Source: Fulvia fulva
Lineage: Eukaryota; Ascomycota; Dothideomycetes; Mycosphaerellales; Mycosphaerellaceae
Direction of reading: 5' to 3'
Assembly: GCF_020509005.1 (NCBI RefSeq)
Contig: NC_063013.1
Coordinates: 868,001-932,000 of the forward strand
DNA: 64,000 nt
In this document: positions 21,213 through 31,800 of the stretch, piece after piece
How the letters are laid out: each line of letters opens with the position of its first letter
How positions within the stretch are numbered: position 1 is the stretch's first letter
The notes under the pieces: model-generated
Seen by the model: the letters and a program-made list of their open reading frames with translations, nothing else
Told to the model about the DNA's origin: nothing
The model's database searches: none
Made by a program: the position numbers and the translations under genes

Positions 21213-22472
21213 TCAAGCAAGATGCAACTCATAAAAGAGGAACAGCACGAAAGCGATGAAAGCATACTTCACCACCTTCCACATCAGCTCCTTGTCCTCA
21301 TTGACGTTCTTCGGCAGATGCTTGCGGACTTTGGGACCAGTGACGATGTCGATGGCTGGACCAACTTGGCCCTTTTGCATTGCTTCGAAGGCTTTTTGAA
21401 GGCGGGTTCGGGTGGGAAGAGCTTCTTGTTGCGGTGATGGTGATGGGGGGTGGTTGAGGTTATAGGCTTCTCGCTCCGCGGCGCGCGAGTCGTCTTCCAT
21501 GCGTTGTTGTTCGCGGCGCTTTTGGGTGAGGGCGCGTTTGAGGGGCACTATGGTGTGTCAGTGAGTGATCATGAGAGTGGATGGAGGGCGACGGTCAGGA
21601 GACTTACCAGGTACGGCAGCGACCTTGGATTTCTTCTTACGGATGATGGCGTCTTGGTCTGATTTGAGCTTTGCGATGGTAGCGGCGGCGGTGATGTTGG
21701 TTGGAGGAGTAGTGGCGTCGTCTTTGCCGCCTGCTGCGTGGGCGTAGTGAGAGAACTTCTTTGCGACTTTGCTGGTGGGTCGGATGTAGGCTTCTTCGAC
21801 TGGTTCGGCGAGTTCGACTTTCTTCCATTTCTTCTTGTTCTTGGACTTGGGTTTGGGGAGGGGAGGTGCTGGAGTAGCCTTCTGCTCCTCGCCTGTGGCC
21901 TCGATCTTGGACTCGTTGTTGCTCTTTGGCTCTTCAGTGGCGGCGGCGGAGATTTCCTTCTCGATGATCTTCGGTGGCCGGCCCTTGATGACCAGAAACT
22001 TCTCGCCATGGTCGTCTCGTTCCTTCTTACTGGGTGCGGGAGCTGATGGGTCCTTCTTCTTGACCACCCGCTTGGGTTTGTCCACGACGGACCAAGCTGT
22101 CTGATCTTCGTCACTGGAGTTGGCAGGAATCTCGACCTTCTCGGGCTTGTGCTCTTCCTTCGCAGCCGCATCTTCATACCCCTGTGGATCTGCCGCGCCA
22201 GCTTCCATCCCATCTACCTCCTCGCTCTCGGACGAGTCTCCATCATTCGAGTCTGCTCCATGGTCCTTATTGATCTCGGAGACCTTCCTAGGGCGGCTGA
22301 CTGGTGATTCGTTACTGGAGTTGGTCTTGTCTTCGGAAGACGGCTTGACGTGGTACTTTGGTGGCGCTGGAGCCGGAGTGTCTCGAAACCAATCCGGAAC
22401 GACGACTTCATCAGGGCCCGCCGTACTCGGTGGTGTGCTGTCTGTGGGGAAGAGGTTCGGATGCATTGCCAT
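21213..22472 (-). CDS. Uncharacterised acidic/basic protein with C-terminal membrane anchor
   Basis: Two exons on the minus strand, 22472-21608 and 21547-21213. They are joined by a 60-bp GT-AG intron (donor GTAAGT, acceptor CCATAG) and give 399 residues. The start at 22472 (M-A-M-H-P) is a choice; an in-frame Met at 22604 would add 44 residues. Most of the protein is disordered and charged, rich in Lys, Glu and Ser, with a Lys-rich patch (KPKSKNKKKWKKVE). The final 20 residues, KYAFIAFVLFLFYELHLA, form one hydrophobic segment directly before the stop. This predicts a tail-anchored membrane protein with its bulk in the cytosol. A coiled-coil-like basic stretch (KRALTQKRREQQRME) follows the intron. 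I do not recognise the family. Confidence 0.7.
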
Positions 22473-22879
22473 GTTGCGGATCAGAATTGCTGGTGCCGAG
22501 AAGAGTGGAAGGTATGTTCGGTTTGCTGAGGGACAAATGCTGGTGATCGGGTTCAGCAGAATTGGTTCCGAATGTAAGAAATGCTGATCAGCGACCGCGA
22601 ACAAGAGAAGTGCTAAAGTGTTATTGAAGTGTCATGTTTGCTCGTGGGACAATAAGAATCGCAAGTGAAGCAGATCCACACACGGACGCTCCCGCATCTC
22701 GTGCTGAACTGATTGGATTTCACATGTGATCCGCGGCTCCAAGCGGCGTCGCGCGAGCGAGTCGTCACATACCTTTTAAGCGACGCTTCTTTCCGCCTAC
22801 ACTTCGACCAAACACAACCATCAAACAACCACACACAGCCATCTTAACCACCACAGCACCACAACCACCACCCACCAAA
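22473..22879. promoter_or_regulatory. Divergent promoter (tail-anchored protein / Myb-like protein)
   Basis: About 400 bp between divergent start codons. The part before the plus-strand gene is rich in CA/ACC repeats (near 22810-22875), typical of fungal leaders. No other feature is recognised. Confidence 0.5.
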
Positions 22880-23811
22880 ATGGACGACTCCTCCGACATG
22901 GGCGGCATCACCCTCCCCACCACCAACTCCGATGACCCCTTCGACGGCAACAGCCTCATGATCTTCCCCTCCGCCGTGGAACCCGCCTTCACCAAAACCC
23001 CCGCGAACGTCAAAGGCGACTACGTCTCCTCCACCTCCACCTCCGCTCCAGCACCAGCCCCAGTCCACATCCCTGCCAAGCGCAAGACCGCCACTCCCAA
23101 AAAAGGCGCTCAGCAGGTCAAGAAGCGCAAGACCGGCAAGAAAGCCATGGCATCTCGTGCCATTCCGCGTTCCTTTGAGGAATGCAGTGAGCCCGATCAG
23201 ATGCTGATCCGGAAGCGTGATGAGGGGAGTGATTGGAATCCGATTCGGAAGGAGTGGAAGGAGATGACGGGGGAGAGTACGGCTACTAGTACGCTGCCGA
23301 ATCGATATGCTAGGTGAGTGCGTTTGAAGCTGAAGGGAATAGAAGGGAAGCGGCGCACGACGACCTTGGCTTCCATCTTCCCGTCTTGCATCTTTCATCT
23401 TTCGTTGGAATGAATGGCTGACGCATGACGTGACCTTCATCCAGACTCAAATCCAACTTCACCGTAATCCGCGAAGAAGACAACGCCCTTCTCCTCAGCG
23501 CGAAACGCGAAGTGGAAGAATCCTTCGAGGCGCAGAAGTGGGATCTTGTCGCAAGAGTTGTGGCCGAGAAGGGAGGGGATACGTATGCTGGTAAGTCTCC
23601 TCAGTATCGATCTTCTTCTACTCTGTTTGTTCGTCATGTACTGACTTGAATTTTTACAGGTGTGGTGCTGAAGCGCCAGTACAAGAAGTTGATGGTGACG
23701 CAGGCGATGTGCGAGCCGCCGGAGGGAGTGCGGGATCCGGATTTTGAGGTTGAGGAGTTGCCTGCTGAGGATAGCGAGAGTGAGGAGGAAGTGCGAGGAT
23801 CTGGTGGATGA
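22880..23811 (+). CDS. Myb/SANT-like DNA-binding domain protein, small
   Basis: Three exons: 22880-23313, 23445-23590 and 23660-23811 (introns 131 and 69 bp, donors GTGAGT and GTAAGT), 243 residues. Residues 1-75 are a Ser/Thr/Pro-rich region ending in a basic patch (KRKTATPKK, KKRKTGKK) that could act as a nuclear localisation signal. Residues about 90-210 form a tandem Trp-containing helical region: DWNPIRKEWKEMTGE, then LPNRYARLKSNF and REEDNALLL, then KWDLVARVV. This resembles Myb-like proteins common in Pezizomycotina. The acidic C-terminus (EELPAEDSESEEE) follows. Nuclear DNA binding is inferred from the fold; targets are unknown. Confidence 0.75.
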
Positions 23812-23992
23812 TTGTCTTTGTTTACCTGCTCTTCACGGGAATGGCTGCAGCGGGGGCACTGAGCAGCTGTGCCTGATAACATCAGTAGTTCTGGGGTATG
23901 GAGTTATTGCTTTGCGGCCAATTGTTCCATTGACACTGCATTTCCAGAGCTCAGCCTTCCATCGTTGCATAGGCAGAACACGCTGATACTCT

Positions 23993-26900
23993 TCACCTTC
24001 TATCATCTCGACGGCTCCGATCATCATAATCGCGCCTGTCACGATACCGGTCCCTATCCCTCCGATCGTCAAACCGCCGAGAATCCCTATCCCTATCATC
24101 ATACCTCCTATCTCCTCGATCCCTATCTCGATCACTCGTTCTCGTGCGCTCGCGGTCTCGCTCGATAGCTCGATCAATTGCGGGCGCTCGCGGACTGTCT
24201 CGCGTACCGCGTCGATCGTCGTAGTCTCGTGGCGGCCGCCCTCCGACCCGATCTCGCTCTGGGCGGTCTGGATTGTCCCGCCGGCGTTCCCTATCGCGCG
24301 ATCGTGAACGAGCTCGTGGCAAGGGCACTTCAATCTCTTCTTCGTATTCCTCCCACTCTTCCGTGTAGTAGCTGTTGACTTGTGTTCTTTCGTCGGTCGC
24401 TCTTACTGGATCAAGCATGAAGCGTAAGGTGCCTCCACCTTCTGGTGTTGGTGGTAGATTTGGCCCATTGCCGTTCGTGGGCTGCGGTGCCTGTGTGCCG
24501 CCTTGTGGTGGTGACACAGGGGTCGGGTGTCCGTTGCTGACGCGGAGAGTGCTACTGCTGGTGCCGTTGACGTTGTCAGGTGATGGGGGAGGCTGTACGA
24601 CTGTGAATCGAGGCAGACTGGACTCCGAGCACTCCTTGTTAAGGGCAAGACGGATGCGAAGGAACTCGTCGAGGGAATACCTAGTCCCCAAGATGGTCGA
24701 AGTTGTGTGGTGGGTATACAGATCCAGCGCGTCGAGAAGCGTCTCCATGACTTCTTCGCGGGTAGTGTGCCACTTGTCGAGGTTGAGCAGCTGGAGGTCA
24801 TCCCGCACAGGGCACGTGTTGTTGTCAGATGTGGTAGCGAGGAAGTGCGCGGCCAACTCCAGGCTGGCCAAGGCGAGAGTGGCACTGGTCTGCTTCAGGA
24901 CTGCAAAGGTTCGGTGCAAATCGGTAAGAATGGTCCATGCCAGCTGCGACGTGGCCTTCAGATCCTCGCTCTGTGGCAGGCTCTTGCTGACTTTGACCAG
25001 AGTGTGATGCGGCGACCGGCTCCTGAAGTCGAATCCACCGCTCTCCAACACCAGGCGCTCCAGACCGATCACGACCCTACTGGGACCTTCAAAGATGGCA
25101 TCGTCCGCTCCCACCTGCTCATGCCCAGAAGTCTGCTTAAGATTGTACGCGGCAGCAAGGATGTCTCTGCTCTTCTTGAGGGTGTCCTCGTTCTTGCAGC
25201 TGGTCAGCAGACTTGCCGCTGCAGCGTCTGCCCATGCATACTCCAGTGTATGATGTGCCAGCCGGAACTTGTGGTAGTACACACAAGCCGTTGTGAAAGT
25301 CTTGACGGGTAGTTGTAGGGCTCTGCGAACCTGGTCCTACAAATGGCAACATGTTAGCCATACTGATGCCCAGCGAATGCCAACACGCTTGAGCACATGA
25401 CATACCAACCAAGTCACACCCTGCAGCCTGACACTATCCTCCCTCGCCTCTTGTATACTCCTCTCTTGCGCATCGAGTCCCGCAGGCTGCAGCCTCTTCT
25501 CCACGGCACTCTGCGTGATGTACGGCGCCGATACTCGAATTGTTGAAGGATGCGGCCCGGTCACTTTCGCTTCGCCGTTCGACATTCGCTTGGTCGCGCC
25601 CATGGTAGGCGTCGCTTTCGAGCCGAATGGCACAAATGCCTCGATCGATCGTGTCGTGAGATGCCGTGGTGTCGTCGAAGCGGTCGCTGTCGCTGCGCTC
25701 TCAAGCTCGCGTTCGGGCTTGCGTCCGCTTGACGTGAAAGTCCGAGGAGCCCCCGGTGTTGGATCTTCAGCTTCCACTTCCACTTCCACTTCACCATCCG
25801 ATCGCTGTGCAACAGCATCGTGTTTCTGCTTCAAACGTCTTCTGGTCATCTCGTGCCGGTCATGTGTGCCCTCCTGCTGCGGCATCGCTGCATCGACTTG
25901 AGGTGACGGCTGACGCTGCTCCTGCTGCTTCATCTTGAACTGCTTCCGGTACTCCGATCGTCGGCCATATGCTGGACGCGCTCCTGTACCAACATCCCTC
26001 GGCGACGGCCGCGCATCAAACATTGATGCATCACGACTTCCTCGCTCGCCAGGCATCGGCGTGCCTCTAATGCTCCCAACACTGGCGGTAGGCTGCCTAG
26101 TCTTCCTGTCCAGCTCGTCCTTACTCCTGCCCTGCTCCCTCTTCACAATCTTGTACAAGAGGTCTTGCTCCATGTGGCTCAGCTCCTCTTCCTTGCACTG
26201 ACGTGGTAGATGTCCCATCATGCCGCAGCGGACACAGAGTGGATCTCCCCAGACGAACGTGTATGCCCGCGAGCCGTTGATGAAAGGGTTACGGGAGCGT
26301 AGAGGGTCGAAGCCATACTCTGTGTGTGCTTGTTCACGGCGAAAGCGTTCATGGTGGTGGTCGAGGTCTTCATGGCTGTGCCAAACGGATTCGCCTGGCC
26401 ATTGTTCGCGCTGGTGAAGCGCTTCGGGATCAGGTGGGAAGCCATGAGGACCGTATGGAGGCCTCTCCATGTTCCAGTGAGTGGCTCTACCACTGGAATT
26501 CGGCCTGGTGCTAGCGATGTGATCATTCTGCTCGAACGAGTGCCTCGAGTGTTCACGCATAATAGGTGGCGGCCCATCCGGTCTCGGCGACACTCCATCA
26601 TGCGCTCCTTCCATCCGCATCATCCCATATCGACTCGGCTGCACCTCATCACTGATCTCCCTACGATACGATGACGCCGGCGTCAAAGTCATTCTCGGCC
26701 TCGGTGGCAGTTCCTCATTCGCACCATCCATCTGATTGAGATGCGCGCGGTCAGGGTGCATCATCGGCGACGTACGTGCAGGCCGTGCTGGCAAGTCGTC
26801 CTGAAGATGCGGCCGTGGCGGCGGCCTTGGTGGTAAATCGTATCTAGTGACAGCAGGCAGCGGCTTCGGCCAGAATCCTGGCGCATCAACAGGCGGAGGT

Positions 26901-27085
26901 GGCGGAGGAGGTGGAGGTCGTGCACCATTCGATGCGAACTCGAGGCCGGCATAATGATCCCACACTCGTTTGAGCTCTTCCTCGCGTGGATGCGCCCATT
27001 TGCAGGACTCGACGAAGTCGCATGTCGTCTTGTGCATCGCGTAGAATTTGCAGATGCCCAAGTCTTGCCATGGTACGTAGACCAT
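23993..27085 (-). CDS. CTD-kinase cyclin (Ctk2-like) joined to an N-terminal CCCH/zinc-knuckle region
   Basis: Exons 27085-25406 and 25336-23993 on the minus strand, joined by a 69-bp GTATGT...TGTAG intron in phase 0, give 1007 residues. Residues 12-32 are a CCCH finger (C-x9-C-x5-C-x3-H) and residues 284-297 a CCHC zinc knuckle (C-x2-C-x4-H-x4-C). The rest of the first 500 residues is proline/arginine-rich and low complexity. From about residue 515 a cyclin fold begins (PYITQSAVEKRL, RLQGVTWL, then across the intron DQVRRALQLPVKTF, YYHKFRLAHHTLEYAW, EDTLKKSRDILAAAYNLK), matching the cyclin subunit of CTDK-I/Cdk12-type kinases that phosphorylate the RNA polymerase II tail. The C-terminal 110 residues are an Arg/Asp/Ser-repeat tail, as in splicing-associated cyclins. 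A shorter protein could start at Met495 (codon at 25603). The joint frame has no stop between the two halves. Confidence 0.8.
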
Positions 27086-27577
27086 CTTGTCCCGTTTCCG
27101 AGGGAGTATGCCACCCTATATCTGCAAGTCTACTTTCTGAACAGGGCGTGAAGGCCACAGAAGATGGTCCCCAGGAGAGCGAGAAGGGAAAGTTTTGGGT
27201 GTGGCATTTGGTCGAGTGGTGCTTGTTTTGCAGGGTCGGGTGTGGATGGACGTGCTTATTGGGTGGTGTGTGAGCTGTGAGTTTTGGTGTCGACGATTAG
27301 TGAATCCGTTATCAGAGGCGAAGACCTGACGTCAAGATGGGAGCGTTTGTCGCGGGCGACGGCTATGCAGGAGCGTTTACGACGCTAACGCTAGCGCGCT
27401 GGATGCTTGCATGTGAACGGATACCATTCATTCGAGGCGATTGCAGAGTACTATAAATCTCCGACAGGTCCGCTTCTCCTTCCACCCTCCACATTACCTC
27501 CAACACCAACACTGGCGCGTCATCCCAAACATCAGTCATGGGAGTCTTCGCAACAAACATGTCCATCCTCCCCAAGC
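27086..27577. promoter_or_regulatory. Intergenic: promoter of the cyclin gene, 3' flank of the 2EXR-type gene
   Basis: About 490 bp. A CT/AC-rich segment lies near 27470-27520. No gene recognised. Confidence 0.4.
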
Positions 27578-28230
27578 TTACCACCCATCACGGTCCTTCT
27601 CCCGCGCCCGTAGCATATCCACAAAACCAGCCATATCCTTCTCCTCAATCTCTATAAGCTCAAAGTCACGACTATTAGGCCTGTAATGCTCCTTGCGTCT
27701 CTCCATCGCATCCTCGAATGTCAGCTCCAACAGCTCCACATCTGGCTCCTTGACGTTGAAGCTGAAATAGTCGACTAACCCTGGGATCAGACACTGAATT
27801 CCAAAACTCATCCGAATCTCAGCGTCTAGGTGTGGGAACAGCGCTGGGTACCATTCGTAGATACGTGCGAACCAGCTATCGGCAGCGGGAATGGAGCTCA
27901 GATCCCCATCTTGAGCCGTGATCTTAACGCGGCGGATCAAGGAAGCGCAGGATTCGAGATCACAGACCCAGTAGTTCGTCATCATGTGAAGCCACTCGGC
28001 AGCATTGTCGGCGATGAGGTGGAATGTGTTGAGACCGTAGAAGATGGGAAGACTCTCGCTACGGATCTGGCGGCATGTTTGAGTCAGAGCGAGGGCTGTT
28101 TGGGTGTTGCTTTGATCTCCTTGCAGCGAGCACCGGCATGCAGTCTGATGTCTTTTGGTGAGATTAGGACGAGCTCGTAGATTGTGTTGCGGAGCTCCGC
28201 CGGGAGTTTGTCGAGTGGTGATCCGTCCAT
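27578..28230 (-). pseudogene. 2EXR/F-box-like domain gene with a frameshift
   Basis: The Met codon at 28228-28230 begins MDGSPLDKLPAELRNTIYEL, the classic start of the 2EXR-type proteins abundant in Dothideomycetes. This frame closes at a TGA near 28090. The sequence that should follow, LTQTCRQIRSESLPIFYG, is in another frame and runs to the stop at 27578. The switch lies at about 28086-28095 (CTCTGACTC on the minus strand). One missing base there would join the two halves, and no intron of plausible length explains the shift. Either a real inactivating deletion or a sequencing error is possible. The remainder (WFARIYEWYPALFPHLDAEI etc.) is typical of the family, whose molecular role is unknown. 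Confidence 0.7.
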
Positions 28231-28859
28231 GATGATCGTGATGGAAGGATGGCATAGAAGGTGGTGATGGTGTTTTGTTGATGTTGAAGCAGGGGAGAAA
28301 GTTGAGATGTAAGTGCTTTTGTGGCAATGACTTTAGGTATCGCGAGACCAGGAGCAGAAAGGAAGAGCATGTAACCGCCCGAGCTTGTAGAAGATGCAAA
28401 AGTGAAGACCCCCTGAGCTCAGCCGCATGCTGAGCTCGGCGAGAGTACTGTAGGTGTGGACTACCTCCAATATCAGGCGGATTCGCTTTACAAGGGTCAC
28501 GAGAGATAATGTACGGAGGGGTGCTAGCGTTCACTGGTCGTTATATTGACCTCTGTTCTCTGTTGCTCTACCAATACACCATCTCCATATCACCCCCCCC
28601 CCACCTCCTTCCCACCCAAATCACGCCCCGTCAGGTCCTCAAACTAATAAAAGATCGACTGCACACAACTCCACGTGCTGCAAACATTTCATAGCTAGCT
28701 GTTCTGCCTATACGTCCCTTCCCTTCTTTGCCCGGCGCCATTTTCCCAACACCACCCCGGCCCACACCCCAAATCCAAACACTACAACAAAACGCCCTTT
28801 CAATGCAATCGCTGCCAAAACAAAACACAAATTTCTGTACATTCAAGCTGTTTCCTTCA
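28231..28859. other. Intergenic: class VII chitin synthase 3' flank and upstream region of the 2EXR-type gene
   Basis: About 630 bp, with a run of C residues at about 28590-28600 and otherwise pyrimidine-rich sequence. No gene recognised. Confidence 0.4.
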
Positions 28860-31800
28860 TCACAACTTCGCAAGCTGATTGTCGATCTCAAAGTCCAAGA
28901 ACGCCTTCTTCTCGCCGACAAGTTGGCATTGCAACTTCTGCTCGGCCAGCGCTTTGAGCTGCTTCTTGGTCACGGCGTCCATGTCGACCTCGCTCAAGCA
29001 CTCCTGGACAGCCATCGTGATGGCTTCGTTGGTTGGACCTTGGGTTTGGAAGCCAGACAGCCCGCTCAGGTGTGCGTTGGGGTTGGTGCTACCTGGCCGG
29101 CTCGCAAACTGGTTGCCCAAGGGCGAACGAGCTCGCTGGTCAGAGTACATGGGTGGTGATTGTGCGCCGCCGAGTAGGTTGTCCTGAGATTGATGTCGTG
29201 TACCGTACGGCGAGTTGGCGCCTAGTCTGTAGTGATCGCTCATGCCACCCATCGACATCTGGCGTTGCTGCTCATATCCTTGCGGATGATCCGTGAAGCG
29301 CGAGAATGTCGACTGCCTGCCCATGGCGTTGGGTCCGGGTGACTGTGGAGGCCGGAAGGAGTTGTGCTGTGGGAACCCAGTCAAAATGGTGGAGGCTGGC
29401 TTGACGGATGAGTACACGGAGTGCATGTCATCCATCTCGTAGCCTGGCGCGTCTTGGTAGCCATACATGTCCTTCTCTTGGTACACACCGCGACGTCCGG
29501 GCAGGTTATTAGACATGGCGTAGTCGTCCCATCGCTGAAGAGGAATGCTGCGTGGATCAAAGCCCTCGTCCTCGATAGCAATGACCTTCTTGTCGCCCTT
29601 CTCTCCGATGACAACACGGGTGTTACCCCACGAGAAGTCATCTTGCTTCCAGAACGAGTACATTGGCAGCACGAAAGACCAGATAGGATATGCCATGAGG
29701 TAGATGATCATCCAACCAATGTGCTGCCACTGTCTTTTGACGATAAAGATGATCATCTGCAGACCATACACAGCTGCAAGCATGATGATTGAAACCAGTG
29801 GGAACTGTCCAGCACCAGAAGCGACCGAGTAGATGAGGTAGACGAGGTATGCGCAGGTAGCCGGAAGGATGATGGTACCCATTAGATCAATGAACACCAC
29901 GAAGCGCATAGAGAAACAGCAGAAACCACAAAGGTCAACTTGCATCATCTCAGCCAAGTTGTGGATGGTGGAGTTGATCCAGCGACGCCTTTGGGAGAGC
30001 AGCACGCTCCACTCGGCAGGGGCTTCAGTAAGTGCGTAGGCATCCGGCAAGAACTTGTACGACATGGATGGAAAGTGCTTCGTCATGAGTGTCGTAAGAT
30101 AACGATCCTCACCCAGGGAGAGCAAGTTCTTCTTGTGCAGCGTGTCGATGTCGTTGTCGGCATACTCCTTGATGATGTTGTCAGCGATGATGAGAGGTCG
30201 TCCTTTGTCTGCAGTCCGAAGTCGGTACATGCAGAAACTGTGAACATGTCAGTAAGAACCGTCATAAGGTGTACTGTTTGTGACTCACCATCCAGGCAAA
30301 CAGGTGACACTGCCGAACAGACTCTCGAAAGCTTTCGCCAAATGATGTGAGATGTAGTATTCGTAGACTTGAATCATGGTCCACCAACTGCGCTCCTCGT
30401 TCTCCAGAGATGTCTCACCGCAGATACCTGCAATCTTGGCGTCGTTGGAGCAAGCGGCGACTAGTCTGTTGAGCGAATCCTCCTTGACCTTGGTGTCAGC
30501 GTCGACCTGGAACAGGTACTCGTACAGCTCAGGGTCGACACCGATGATGTTGTTGATCTGGTGGAACATTTCTAGCTCTAGAGGGTTCATTGCAGATCGG
30601 TGATGAACGCGGTTCAAGAAGCTCATAAGCAAGACCTGCGAGTCTCGCTTACCACGGTTACCAGGCTTGGACTTCTGCTGTTCTGACTCTTTACCGACCT
30701 TGACCACGACCAAGTACGGGACGACATTACCCTCATATTCGTACAGACCGGAGTAGACTTTGCCGTAGTTGAGCTCTTCGCTTCCCTGACCGAGGGACCT
30801 GAATGGCAAAGCAGGAGGATCAATCTTTGGGTCGACTCCGAGAATATCAAGGACAATCTTGGGCGTAGGGCGGTCGTTTCCACCGCCGACAATCATGCCG
30901 TCACAGACAACGCAGATCAGCTTCCTCTTGTTGTCGTACGCTAGAGCTGTGAGGGAGTCGAGTCCTTTTCGGAGGGAGTCTTCACCTTCAGTGTAGGCTG
31001 GAACCTGGCAAATGACGAATTTGTCCTGTTGGGAGGGTTTTTTCTTGGATCCAAGCTGCAAGGCAGCCAAGAACTTGGTGAGGATGACTGCGCACAGAAT
31101 GATCGTGAATGCGAGCAAAATGTAGTTGTTCACTTGGCAACGAGCACTTTGTCGGAAGTCGACATCACCGATGTAGAACATGTTGTTCAGACAATTCATG
31201 CTGTTCTGTCGGGTCGAGAAGTTCAGGTTCTTGTTCCAGTCATCGGTGATATCGGCACCAGGGTTGTTGGTCACAAGTGTCTCAACATCGTCCGGAAAGA
31301 AGCTGTAAGAAGCCAAGTTGTTCTGTCGATCAAGGGTAAAGAAGTAGTCGGTCAAATCGTAGATTTTCTTGTCAATGATGAACCATTTTCTGCTGTTGTT
31401 CTCGCCATCACTCTTGACCGTGGATCTTTTGTACACAAGCTGGCCCTTGTAGTACTCCTTCATGCGAGGGAGGAAGTACTCGGTGTACCAGGTAATGCTG
31501 TGGAGCTTCGTGGTAGTGTCTGGCTGGAATTGAGGACCGGAAGTATGCTCTGCAGTAGGGTACAGAAGCGTGGTGTTGGGGCTTAACTGAATCCTATCCG
31601 AGGTGACAAGACCAGGGCAAGCAATCGTCAGAGGTGGAGCAATGTATTCCGTAACATCAGCTCCTGCAAATGGCTCCATGTTGGTCGTGGTGGTCTCGAT
31701 AGAGGTGTCAGAATGTTGTAGCTTGTAGAACTTGGACAGATCATAGACACCGCCTCGGAAGGAGACGTAAAAGTCAGTGGTTCCTTGGTGGTAGCCGACT

